From NCBI GenBank assembly GCA_004322045.1, contig SCRN01000016.1:1-64000 (forward strand): DNA of 64,000 nucleotides, in the 5' to 3' direction. Below the pieces are notes generated by a model, which had not been told where the DNA came from, did not search any database, and was given only the letters and a program-made list of their open reading frames with translations. The position numbers were made by a program, and so were the translations under genes. Every line of letters begins with the position of its first letter. The stretch's first letter is position 1. Positions 44,273 through 56,631 of the stretch are shown here, one piece after another. The DNA comes from Paraburkholderia sp. GTDB lineage: Bacteria > Pseudomonadota > Gammaproteobacteria > Burkholderiales > Burkholderiaceae.

Positions 44273-45154
44273 TCACGCGCGCACGAGCACGACCAGCAGC
44301 AGATCTTCGCGATGCGCAGGCCGCAGCGTGATCTGATCGTAGACGAGGCGCCCATGCCGCGGATGGTCGAACGCCCGTTGGCCGCCCTCGCGCTCGCCGA
44401 CATCCTGCGATGCCCAAAAACGCCCGAACGCCTCGCTCCCGGCAGCGAGCGCGTCGATGAGCGCACGCGTGGGGCCGTCATTCAGATGACGAATCGAATC
44501 GGCGCGGAATTCGGCGACGAGCCGCCGCGCGCGCGTCTCCCAGTCGACGATCAGCGTGCGTGCGGCCGGTTCCAAGAAGGTGTAGCGCAGCAAATTGCGC
44601 TCGTGCGCGGGATCTGGCGGCCCGTCGAGCCAGCCGACGAACAGGTCCGCTGCGGGCGGATTCCACGCGAGTGCATTCCATTGGCGATCGAGCACGTAGG
44701 CGGGAGCGTTCACGAGCCCGACCGTTGCGATGAGCGCGGCCGGCGCGTCGTTCGAGGCGGGCGTCGGCTCAGCCGGATCGCGCTCGCCCGCGAGCTCGAA
44801 CAGATAGGCTCGCTCGGCCCGCGACAATTGCAGCGCGACCGCGATGCGCGCGAGCGCATCGGCGGACGCCGACACGGGCCGTCCCTGCTCGATCCACGTG
44901 TACCAGGTCGGGCTCACGCCGCACAGTTGGGCGACTTCCTCGCGGCGCAAGCCGGGCGTGCGCCGTCGCGGGCCGGGAGGCAGGCCCACGGCCTGTGGCG
45001 AGAGCCGCTCGCGATGGGCGCGGATGAACTCGCCGAGCGCGCGCGCGGGACTCGCTTCGAGCGGCGCACCCCCGCCTGCGGCGGACGCGCTAGGCTGCAC
45101 GGCGGCGACGGATGGCGCGCCCGCGCGCGGACGGGACGACTCGGCGATGGTCAT
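44273..45154 (-). CDS. XRE-family regulator with MmyB-like ligand domain
   Basis: A 293-residue regulator. An N-terminal Ala/Ser-rich extension of about 35 residues is followed by a helix-turn-helix (LGEFIRAHRERLSPQAVGL, RRTPGLRREEVAQLCGVSPTWYTWIEQGR; residues about 40-110). The C-terminal MmyB-like domain (from about residue 145) has the pattern YVLDRQWNALAWNPPAADLFV. Such domains bind a fatty-acid-like ligand in Streptomyces relatives. The palindrome GTACCGGTAC 82 nt upstream of the start could be its operator. It is divergent from a methyltransferase gene, which is a possible target. The ligand is unknown. Confidence 0.88.
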   Translation of the reverse strand: MTIAESSRPRAGAPSVAAVQPSASAAGGGAPLEASPARALGEFIRAHRERLSPQAVGLPPGPRRRTPGLRREEVAQLCGVSPTWYTWIEQGRPVSASADALARIAVALQLSRAERAYLFELAGERDPAEPTPASNDAPAALIATVGLVNAPAYVLDRQWNALAWNPPAADLFVGWLDGPPDPAHERNLLRYTFLEPAARTLIVDWETRARRLVAEFRADSIRHLNDGPTRALIDALAAGSEAFGRFWASQDVGEREGGQRAFDHPRHGRLVYDQITLRPAHREDLLLVVLVRA

Positions 45155-45235
45155 GGCGATCGATTAGGGCGACGAAACGAAAGGGGAGCGACCGAACACG
45201 CGGGTAGATTTCATACCGGGATATTTGCTTGGCTT

Positions 45236-45245
45236 GTACCGGTAC
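45236..45245. promoter_or_regulatory. Palindrome in the divergent XRE/methyltransferase promoter region
   Basis: GTACCGGTAC is a perfect 10-bp palindrome in the gap between the divergent starts (45154 and 45369), which suggests an operator shared by both genes. No matching second copy is found nearby, apart from the loosely related CATACCGGG at 45212-45220. Confidence 0.3.
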
Positions 45246-45368
45246 CCGCGTGGTCATATTGTAGCGGCACGCGCGGCCGTAGTGCGCCCCGATGTGGGCG
45301 ACGAACGGCGGCGCGCTCGCCGGCTTGCCGGTCCTTTTTCGCCTATCCTTCGCCCAAGGAGCGCACCG

Positions 45369-46121
45369 ATGAAACATCACGACCAGGTCGCCGACGCATT
45401 TGGCTCGACTGCCGCCGCTTATTTGACGAGTCCGACTCACGCGAGCGGGGCCGATCTGGAGACGCTGGCTGCCGAGATCGGTTCGACGCCGAACGCCGAC
45501 GTGCTCGATCTGGGCTGCGGGGCCGGTCACGCGAGCTTTGCCGCCGCGCGCCATGCGCGCTCGGTGATCGCCTACGACCTCGCCGCGCCGATGCTCGCGA
45601 CGGTGGCCGCCAGCGCAAAAGAACGGGGCTTGTCCAACATCCGCACCGAACAAGGGTCGGCCGAACGGCTGCCGTTCGACGATGCGTCGTTCGATTGGGT
45701 GGTGAGCCGTCTGAGCGCTCACCATTGGCACGATGTCCCGCGCGCGCTTGCCGAAGTGCGTCGCGTCTTGAAGCGCGGCGGCCGCGTGCTCTTCATCGAC
45801 GTCGTGGGCGCCGACCATCCGCTGCTCGATACGCACTTACAGGCCGTCGAAGTCCTGCGTGACGGCTCCCACGTGCGCAACTATCGCGCCGACGAGTGGT
45901 TGGCGTTCTTCGCGGCTGCTGGGTTCGATGCGAGCGTGCTTGAGCGTTGGCGTTTGCCGATTGAATTTTCCTCGTGGGTGGCGCGCATGCGCACGAGCGC
46001 CGAGCGCGTGGCTGCCATTCGATCGCTGTGGCGCAGCGCGCCCGATGAAGTGCGCGCGTACTACGGCGTGCAAGAGGACGGCTCGTTCATGCTCGATGCG
46101 CTGATGGTCCAAGCGCGCTGA
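45369..46121 (+). CDS. Class I SAM-dependent methyltransferase
   Basis: A 250-residue UbiE/MenG-like methyltransferase. Motif I is VLDLGCGAGHASFAAA (about residues 42-57), followed by the acidic residue of motif II (VIAYDLAAPML). Motif post-II is AERLPFDDASFDWVVSRLSAHHW, and LAEVRRVLKRGGRVLFIDV is motif III. The MKHHDQVADAFGSTA start resembles enzymes that methylate small molecules such as quinone precursors or polyketides. The substrate is not identifiable. It lies opposite a MmyB-like regulator, which may control it, and is convergent with the REC-EAL gene. Confidence 0.88.
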   Translation: MKHHDQVADAFGSTAAAYLTSPTHASGADLETLAAEIGSTPNADVLDLGCGAGHASFAAARHARSVIAYDLAAPMLATVAASAKERGLSNIRTEQGSAERLPFDDASFDWVVSRLSAHHWHDVPRALAEVRRVLKRGGRVLFIDVVGADHPLLDTHLQAVEVLRDGSHVRNYRADEWLAFFAAAGFDASVLERWRLPIEFSSWVARMRTSAERVAAIRSLWRSAPDEVRAYYGVQEDGSFMLDALMVQAR

Positions 46122-46133
46122 GCGTCGGCGCGG

Positions 46134-47342
46134 CTACTTTGCCAACGCCGCATAGCGCTGCGCCCAGTCCTGCGCCCATTGCGGCAGCGCGTCCCCAAGC
46201 ATCGGCGGGCCGACGAAGCTGCCTTGCGCGACCTCGCACGACATGTCGCGCAGCACTTGCCAATCTTCGAGGTCGTCGATGCCTTGCGCGATGGTCCGCA
46301 TGTTCAATTGACGCGCGAGCAACAGACTTGCCTTGACGATGGCGTTGAGCGAGGCGTCGCGGCTCGCGCCGTGGACGAAGCCGCCGTCGAGCTTCAGTTC
46401 GTCGAACGGAATGTCGCGCAGGTGCTCGAGCGACGATTGCCCCGTGCCGAAATCGTCGATCAGCAAGCTGATGCGCTTCAAGCGCAGGCGGGTGAGCACG
46501 TCGAGCGAAATCAGGCGGTCGCGCGTGAGGCGTGCTTCGTTGATTTCGAGCACGATCCGCGACAGCGAAAAGCGGGCGCGCGCCGCCGCTTCCACGATGA
46601 AGTCGGGGAAATCGAGCGCGGCGAGATCGTCCATCGACAGATTGATGCCGACGCGGAAATCGTCGCCCAAGTGCTGCCACTGCGCGGCCTGCTCGAGCGT
46701 GGACTGCAACATGCCGCGCGTGAGATCGTTTAGGACTCCATAGTACTCGGCACCACCCAGCAGGCGCTCCGCCGAAACGAGTCCGTCGCGCGGATGCGTC
46801 CAGCCCACCATGGCCTCGACGCCCATGACTTCGCCGGTGGCGAACGCCACTTGCGGTTGATAACAGGCGACGAGCTGCCCGGCCGCGATGGCTGCGCGCA
46901 ATTCATCGGGGGGGTAGGGCGCGGTAGCGGTTTTGAGCGGCTCGGGCTGTGCGTCGCCGTGTAGACGCTGCTGCAACTGTTCGCGCGTAGCCGGCTTCGC
47001 CAATGAGCCGAGCACGCGCAGCCCCCGTGAATAAGCGAGTTTCTCGGCGCTCTTCAAAATGCGCGCATCCTCGCCGCTCACGAGTACGACTTGCCCGTCG
47101 TAGCCGCGCTGCACGAGTTGGCGCAGAAATTCGACGCCGTCCATGCCCGGCATCTGCAAATCCGTGAACACCACGTCGACCTGATGGTTGTCGTGCTGCA
47201 GCACGTCCAGCGCGTCTTGCGCATGCTCGTACGAGAGGATTTCCTCGTAGCCGAGTTGCGTCAACTGGCGCACGAGGACTTTGAGGACGAATGGCTCGTC
47301 GTCGACGACGAGGATTCGGCGAGGGCGGGTCGACTGCTCCAT
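46134..47342 (-). CDS. REC-EAL response regulator with altered EAL catalytic residue
   Basis: A 402-residue protein. The receiver domain (residues 9-125) has the acidic pair Asp14/Asp15, phospho-acceptor Asp61 (VVFTDLQMPG) and Lys116. The EAL domain (145-400) has Glu176 (VEAMVGW), Asn234 (INLS), Glu266 (LEINEA), Asp296/Asp297 (DDFGTG) and Lys317 (LKLD), all ligands expected for metal and c-di-GMP. The residue that is Glu in the EGVE loop of active enzymes is Gln353 (IAQGID). Spacing from Lys317 equals that of Lys316 to Glu352 in RocR. It is therefore predicted to bind c-di-GMP but cleave it poorly or not at all. It is the last gene of the three-gene phosphorelay. Confidence 0.9.
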   Translation of the reverse strand: MEQSTRPRRILVVDDEPFVLKVLVRQLTQLGYEEILSYEHAQDALDVLQHDNHQVDVVFTDLQMPGMDGVEFLRQLVQRGYDGQVVLVSGEDARILKSAEKLAYSRGLRVLGSLAKPATREQLQQRLHGDAQPEPLKTATAPYPPDELRAAIAAGQLVACYQPQVAFATGEVMGVEAMVGWTHPRDGLVSAERLLGGAEYYGVLNDLTRGMLQSTLEQAAQWQHLGDDFRVGINLSMDDLAALDFPDFIVEAAARARFSLSRIVLEINEARLTRDRLISLDVLTRLRLKRISLLIDDFGTGQSSLEHLRDIPFDELKLDGGFVHGASRDASLNAIVKASLLLARQLNMRTIAQGIDDLEDWQVLRDMSCEVAQGSFVGPPMLGDALPQWAQDWAQRYAALAK

Positions 47343-47419
47343 GTGCGTTACTTCACTTCACAGACTGCGGGTTGATACGGTGGCTTGCTCCACTAACGGA
47401 ACGGGACATCGCGTGCGAA

Positions 47420-48412
47420 TCAAGTCGTCGCCAACGCAGGCAGAAACTGCCGTAGCTTCTCGTGAAGCGTGTTTTTGTCGAACGGCTTGACGAGAAAATC
47501 GGCGGCGCCGGCCTTTAGGCTGTCCACGACGATGTTGCGTTCGCTGTGCCCCGTCACCATGAGAATGGGCACGTGCCCGAATTGCCCGATCGACTTGATC
47601 TTGCGCGTCGCGTCGACGCCGCTCGTATCGGGTAGGCCAACATCCATCAGCACCAGATCGGGCTTGTGCTCCCACATCTGCTCGATCGCCTCGGCGCCGG
47701 TGCCGGCGAACAGGACGTCGATGTCCAGGCCGTTCATCAGGCGGCCGATCAGCTTTTGCTGGAAGCCGTCGTCCTCGACGATGAGCACGGATAGGCGCTG
47801 CGGCGCTTGGGGCGCTTGAGCCTGCGCGCTCTGTTGCGCGCGGGCGGCGGACAGTGCCGTCGCTTGCAAGTCCTTCGCGGCGGCGCCCAGCACCACGGTG
47901 TCGGTATCGGCTTCGACGCGCTTGGGCTTGGGCGGGGACGGCGCGTCCACCCCGCTTGGCGCTGCGCGCGGTGCGATGTCGCCGGCTTCGGCTTTGGCCG
48001 CCATGATGCGCAGCGCTTGATGCACCGACATACGGATGCGCGGCGCATCGTTGGTCGCGGGCCAAAACAGGACGTAATCGTCGAAGTGTCCCTTGCTGCA
48101 CAGGTCGTACACGTTCCAGACGTCGTGCTTGTTGCACAGGACGACGACGCGATGACGCGTTTCATGCACGACCGAGCTGAGGCGATAGAGGCCGATGTAA
48201 TAGCGCTGCGCCGCCTCCAGCGTATCGAATGCGAGCACAAGCACGGTCGGCCGATGCGCTTCGAAATCCTCGACCGCGAACTCGGGCTTCGTCGACAACT
48301 TCACGTTATGGAATTCGTCCTGCAACAGCTTGCCCACGAGCTCGGCGTCCGCGACGGATTCGCTCGCGACGAGTACCGCGGCGCGTTTGGGAGTCAGATC
48401 GGTATCTTCCAT
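47420..48412 (-). CDS. Double-receiver response regulator
   Basis: A 330-residue protein with two receiver modules and no output domain. The C-terminal receiver (residues 207-325) is complete: Asp214/Asp215, phospho-acceptor Asp257 (LVLMDVGLPD), Thr287 and Lys309. The N-terminal module (about 10-135) lacks the acidic pair (VLVASESV) and the invariant Lys, although Asp63 lies at the acceptor position (LAFDTLE). A variable Ala/Gln linker (roughly 140-205) joins them. It lies between the hybrid kinase (35-nt gap) and the REC-EAL gene (77-nt gap). It is a likely relay or adaptor in that system. Confidence 0.88.
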   Translation of the reverse strand: MEDTDLTPKRAAVLVASESVADAELVGKLLQDEFHNVKLSTKPEFAVEDFEAHRPTVLVLAFDTLEAAQRYYIGLYRLSSVVHETRHRVVVLCNKHDVWNVYDLCSKGHFDDYVLFWPATNDAPRIRMSVHQALRIMAAKAEAGDIAPRAAPSGVDAPSPPKPKRVEADTDTVVLGAAAKDLQATALSAARAQQSAQAQAPQAPQRLSVLIVEDDGFQQKLIGRLMNGLDIDVLFAGTGAEAIEQMWEHKPDLVLMDVGLPDTSGVDATRKIKSIGQFGHVPILMVTGHSERNIVVDSLKAGAADFLVKPFDKNTLHEKLRQFLPALATT

Positions 48413-48447
48413 GATGATTTGATCCGCAGTCCTAATCGTTTATTTGT

Positions 48448-52203
<3,756 letters not shown>

Positions 52204-52352
52204 CGTTAAACAAGCATTCTTTACCGGTTTTATGGGTTTGCCGAGAAAACCGGGTTCCTGCCGTTTTTAACGACTGGAATGGGGGAAAACTTGAACGCTG
52301 GACGATGGTGTAAACGCTTAAGGGTGGACCGAAGCGCATTGCCTTCAAGACA

Positions 52353-52394
52353 AATAAAAAGGGTTGCGCCCCGCGCAATACGGGGGCAACCCTT
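52353..52394 (-). terminator. Rho-independent terminator of ppc
   Basis: On the minus strand AAGGGTTGC (52386-52394) pairs with GCAACCCTT (52359-52367), and the inner GGGG/CCCC block (52382-52385 and 52369-52372) continues the stem with one bulged base. It is followed by TTTTTATT. The structure starts 27 nt after the ppc stop codon. Confidence 0.85.
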
Positions 52395-52420
52395 GAAACT
52401 GCATTTTTGATCGGCCTGCG

Positions 52421-55390
52421 TCAGCCCGTATTGCGCAATCCGGCGGCAATGCCGTTGATCGTCAAATGAATGCCGCGCCGCAACCGCGTATTCGTATCGC
52501 CCGCGCGGTGCCGCTTGAGCAATTCGACCTGCAAGTGATTGAGCGGGTCGAGATACGGAAAACGGTTCTTGATCGAGCGAGCGAGCAACGGGTTATCGGC
52601 GAGCCGCTCGTCTTTGCCCGTGATCTCGGATAGGGCGTGCGATGTGCGCTCCCATTCCGCCACGATTCGCTCGAATACGTGCTTGCGCAGCTTCTTGTCC
52701 TGCACGAGTTGGGCGTAGCGCGAGGCGACGGCCAGGTCGGTTTTCGCGAGCACCATGTCCATATTCGAGAGCAGGGTCGAAAAGAACGGCCAGCTCTTGT
52801 ACATCTTGCGCAGCATGGAAAGCCGCCGTGTGCGCTCCGCTTCGCTCGCGGCGCCCTCCAAATGCGTGACCACGGCGCTACCGAAGCCGTACCAGCCCGT
52901 CAGCAGCAAGCGGCACTGTCCCCACGAGAAGCCCCACGGGATCGCACGCAGATCTTCGATCCGGCGGTTCTTCGGATCTTGCAGCTTTCGTGAAGCGGGG
53001 CGGCTGCCGATGTTCAACTCGGCAATTTCCGAGATCGGCGTCGAGGCGAAGAAGTAATCGGTGAAGCCCGGCGTTTCGTAGACGAGTGCGCGGTAAGCGG
53101 CCATGGCCGCATCCGACAGCGACTGCATCGTCTCTTCGAAGGCGGCCAGGTTCGCCGGTGCGTTGCCTTGCGGCAACAGCGATGCTTCGAGCGTGGCCGC
53201 GACCACGGTCTCGAGATTGCGCCGGCCGATCTCGGGATTGCCGAACTTGCTCGCGATGATTTCGCCTTGTTCCGTCAGGCGGATCTGGCCATTCACCGTG
53301 CCCGGCGGCTGCGACAGAATCGCTTGGTAGGTCGGGCCGCCGCCGCGGCCGACCGTGCCCCCGCGGCCATGGAACAGCCGCAGCGTGATGCCGCGTTCGC
53401 GAAAGAGGCCGACGAGCGCCAGTTCCGCGCGATAGAGTTCCCAGTTCGACGTGAGAAAGCCGCCGTCCTTGTTGCTGTCGGAATAGCCGAGCATGACTTC
53501 TTGCTCGCCGCCTTGATGCGCGACCAGCACATCGACGCCCGGCAACGCAAAGAACTCGCGCATGATGACGGGCGCGTTGCGCAAGTCGGCGATGGTTTCG
53601 AACAACGGGATCGCCATCAGCGCATTCTTCGCGCCCGCGCTATGCGCGCTGCGGCCGAGCGTGCCTTCGAGCAAGCCCGTTTCTTTCTGCAGCAACAGCA
53701 CTTCGACGAGGTCGCTGACCGTTTCCGTATGCGAAATGATGTAGTTGCGCACGGCCCGAGCGCCGAACCGCTCGCGCGTGGCGCGCGCCGTTTCGAGCAC
53801 GCGCAGCTCGCTTTGAACGAGCGGCGAATACTCGAGGTACGGCGAGCGCAGCAGTCGCGGCTGCTCGAGCTCGGCAAGCAGCAGGCGCAGCTTATCGGCC
53901 TCGGAGAGCGAGGCGTAGTCGCGCTCGACCCCGGCGCGCGCGAGCAACTCGGCGATCACGGCTTCATGCACGTCCGAGCTTTGGCGCAAGTCGATCGACG
54001 CCAGGTGGAAGCCGAAGACCTGCGCGGCGCGCGCGAGCGGCGCCAAGCGCGGCGTGGCGAGCGAGGCGCCGTGATGCGCGGACAGGGAATTGACGAGCAC
54101 GTTCAGATCGTGGGCGAACGCTTCGGCGTCGGCGTACGGCGCGGCATCGCGATTGACGCCGCTACGCGTATGCACGAGGCCTTCGTCGAGCAGCGCGCGC
54201 GCCGTGGCGGCCAAGCGCGCGTAGACGCCGATCAGCGCGCGCCGATACGGTTCGTCGACGCGGTGCGGCGAATGATCGGGCGATGCGGCGGCGAGTGCTT
54301 TGAGTGCATCGCTCGCGCCGGCGAGCAAGTTCGACACCGACAGCTCCGCTCCGAGCGCATGCACTTCTTCCAAGTAGTGCTCGAAGATGACAGCCGCTTG
54401 CCGCGTGACGGCGTGTTCGAGCGTGGCCGCGGTGACGTTCGGGTTGCCGTCGCGGTCGCCACCGATCCAACTGCCCATTTGGAAAAAGGCGGGCACGTGG
54501 GCGGGCGCGCCGGTGTGCTCGGCGAGCGCCGTTTCGATATCGGCGTAGAGCCCGGGGATTTCGTTCAGGAACGTGGCGCGGTAATACGACAGGGCATTTT
54601 CGATTTCATCGGCCACGGTTAGGCGCGAATCGCGCAGCATGCGCGTCTGCCAAAGTGTCGTGACGCGTGCGCGCAGCATGGCTTCGTTCGCGGTCCGTTC
54701 GCGCTCGGTCAGCGGCTGATCGCGCTCGGCCAAGAGCCGCGCGATGTCGTGCTGTGCATCGAGGATGCTCTTGCGCTGGACTTCCGTCGGGTGCGCCGTG
54801 AGCACGGGCACGATCAGTGCGTCGTCGAAAAAGCGCTTGAGCGCGGCGGCATCGAGCGCACCGTTCGGCGCCAGGCGGCCGAGTGCATAAGCAATGGTGC
54901 CCGCCTGCGGCGCCGACCCCGCGAGCGCGTGGATGCGGCGGCGGCGGTTGTGATGGCGATCTTCGGCGATGTTGGCCAAGTGCGAGAAGAAGCTGAACGC
55001 GCGCACGACGCTGACCGTTTGCTCGGGTTCGAGCGCGCGCAGTTGCTTTTCGAGCGACTGCGCGGCGCTCGTGTCGTCCTCGCGCCGGAATTTCACGGCG
55101 CTTTGGCGAATCGTCTCGACCACGTCGAACACGGCGTCGCCTTCTTGTTCGCGCACGACATCGCCTAGCAGACGGCCGAGGTAGCGAATGTCTTGGAACA
55201 ACGGCTGATCTTTGTCTTCGCGGCCGCGGCCGGCCGGTTTGGATGGGGCAGGGCGAGTGGCGCCGTTACTACGGGCGCCGGCGTCGGCCGCTGCGGCGGC
55301 GCGCGCAGCGGGCGACGCGGCGGGTTTTGCGGATGAGCGGGGCGATGCATCGTTGCGGCGGGCGGTGCGCGCCGATCCGGAAGACGTCAC
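52421..55390 (-). CDS. ppc: Phosphoenolpyruvate carboxylase
   Basis: A 989-residue anaplerotic enzyme that carboxylates PEP to oxaloacetate. The catalytic His200 is in [23 protein letters not shown] and [16 protein letters not shown] are the second and third signature blocks. GWRTTWYFGFGSA-like [18 protein letters not shown] follows, and the C-terminus is [12 protein letters not shown], close to the family QNTG end. About 60 N-terminal residues (Ala/Ser/Pro-rich) precede the conserved [13 protein letters not shown] start. They are longer than in E. coli but seen in this lineage. It is divergent from hemC, and a clear terminator follows the stop. Confidence 0.96.
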   Translation of the reverse strand: MTSSGSARTARRNDASPRSSAKPAASPAARAAAAADAGARSNGATRPAPSKPAGRGREDKDQPLFQDIRYLGRLLGDVVREQEGDAVFDVVETIRQSAVKFRREDDTSAAQSLEKQLRALEPEQTVSVVRAFSFFSHLANIAEDRHHNRRRRIHALAGSAPQAGTIAYALGRLAPNGALDAAALKRFFDDALIVPVLTAHPTEVQRKSILDAQHDIARLLAERDQPLTERERTANEAMLRARVTTLWQTRMLRDSRLTVADEIENALSYYRATFLNEIPGLYADIETALAEHTGAPAHVPAFFQMGSWIGGDRDGNPNVTAATLEHAVTRQAAVIFEHYLEEVHALGAELSVSNLLAGASDALKALAAASPDHSPHRVDEPYRRALIGVYARLAATARALLDEGLVHTRSGVNRDAAPYADAEAFAHDLNVLVNSLSAHHGASLATPRLAPLARAAQVFGFHLASIDLRQSSDVHEAVIAELLARAGVERDYASLSEADKLRLLLAELEQPRLLRSPYLEYSPLVQSELRVLETARATRERFGARAVRNYIISHTETVSDLVEVLLLQKETGLLEGTLGRSAHSAGAKNALMAIPLFETIADLRNAPVIMREFFALPGVDVLVAHQGGEQEVMLGYSDSNKDGGFLTSNWELYRAELALVGLFRERGITLRLFHGRGGTVGRGGGPTYQAILSQPPGTVNGQIRLTEQGEIIASKFGNPEIGRRNLETVVAATLEASLLPQGNAPANLAAFEETMQSLSDAAMAAYRALVYETPGFTDYFFASTPISEIAELNIGSRPASRKLQDPKNRRIEDLRAIPWGFSWGQCRLLLTGWYGFGSAVVTHLEGAASEAERTRRLSMLRKMYKSWPFFSTLLSNMDMVLAKTDLAVASRYAQLVQDKKLRKHVFERIVAEWERTSHALSEITGKDERLADNPLLARSIKNRFPYLDPLNHLQVELLKRHRAGDTNTRLRRGIHLTINGIAAGLRNTG

Positions 55391-55632
55391 GGTGGGTTCC
55401 TCAGTGATGCCAGAGTGAAAGGGACAAACGGCAGACAGCTACAAAACTGACGAAAACGACTGCAAAGGTGCTGGCGCGCCCTAGATTCCGGCGGCGCGGC
55501 GCTCGTGGCGATGCGTCCGGATGCCGGCGGCGCGCGGTGGACGCGGCCGGGCGCCGGCAAGCGCAAAAATGGGGCAAGGCGTGCGTGCTACCATTTCTCG
55601 ATGTTCGATCCCGTCCTTCCAAGTATTGACTT

Positions 55633-56616
55633 ATGAATTCCGAGACGCTTACAGCCGCACCGCCTACCGAACTCGTGATCGCGTCGCGAGAGAGCCGTCT
55701 CGCGATGTGGCAGGCCGAGTTCGTCCGCGATGCGCTGCGGAAATTATATCCATCTTGCGACGTCCGAATTCTTGGAATGACGACGCGCGGCGATCAAATC
55801 CTCGATCGCACGCTCTCTAAGGTCGGCGGTAAAGGGCTCTTCGTCAAAGAACTCGAGACGGCGCTGGCCGACGGCAGGGCCGATTTGGCCGTGCATTCGC
55901 TCAAGGACGTGCCGATGTCGCTGCCCGAAGGCTTCGTGCTCGCCGCCGTCATGGAGCGCGAGGATCCGCGCGACGCGTTCGTCTCCAACGATTACGACTC
56001 GCTCGATGCGCTACCGGCAGGCAGCGTCGTCGGCACCTCGAGCCTGCGCCGCGAGGCCATGCTGCGCACGCGCTATCCGCATCTCGTGGTCCAACCGCTG
56101 CGCGGCAACCTCGACACGCGGTTATCCAAGCTCGATCGCGGCGACTACGCGGCCATCATTCTGGCAAGCGCCGGACTGAAGCGGCTCGGTTTGGCCGCGC
56201 GCATCCGCGCTTGTCTCGATGTCGAGACGAGCTTGCCGGCGGCGGGGCAAGGCGCGCTCGGCATCGAAATTCGCGCCGGCCGGCCCGAACTTCAAGCGTG
56301 GCTCGCGCCGCTCAAGCACGAGCCCACGCGGCTTGCGGTCGAGGCCGAGCGCGCCGTCTCGCGCGCCCTGGGCGGCAGTTGCGACGTGCCGCTCGCCGCC
56401 CATGCGAGGTGGCAGGGCGAGCGCCTGTCGCTGGTCAGTTGCGTCTCCATGCCTGACGGCAGCCGCGCAGCTTTCGGCGAGGCCTGCGCGCCGGTGGCGA
56501 ACGAGGCCGAGGCGATCGCGCTTGGCGACACCGTTGCGCGCACTCTGGTTGCGCAGGGCGCTCGCGCCGTCGTCGACGAGCTCGCGGCCGCGCGCGGCGC
56601 CGAGCCCGCCGCCTGA
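55633..56616 (+). CDS. hemC: Porphobilinogen deaminase (hydroxymethylbilane synthase)
   Basis: A 327-residue enzyme that polymerises four porphobilinogens into hydroxymethylbilane. The dipyrromethane cofactor is held by Cys250 in [46 protein letters not shown] with the catalytic Asp-type region, and [15 protein letters not shown] are other conserved blocks. It heads hemC-hemDX-hemY, with hemDX starting 15 nt after the stop. The product feeds uroporphyrinogen III, the substrate of cobA at the other end of the window. About 240 nt separate it from ppc, and both promoters should lie there. Confidence 0.97.
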   Translation: MNSETLTAAPPTELVIASRESRLAMWQAEFVRDALRKLYPSCDVRILGMTTRGDQILDRTLSKVGGKGLFVKELETALADGRADLAVHSLKDVPMSLPEGFVLAAVMEREDPRDAFVSNDYDSLDALPAGSVVGTSSLRREAMLRTRYPHLVVQPLRGNLDTRLSKLDRGDYAAIILASAGLKRLGLAARIRACLDVETSLPAAGQGALGIEIRAGRPELQAWLAPLKHEPTRLAVEAERAVSRALGGSCDVPLAAHARWQGERLSLVSCVSMPDGSRAAFGEACAPVANEAEAIALGDTVARTLVAQGARAVVDELAAARGAEPAA

Positions 56617-56631
56617 GACGACGCTGCAACC

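Noticed and set aside
44145-44417. N-terminal extension of the ECF sigma factor
   Set aside because: The open frame continues, but the residues are Arg/Ala/Cys shadow and the sigma region 2 homology begins after the ATG at 44144.
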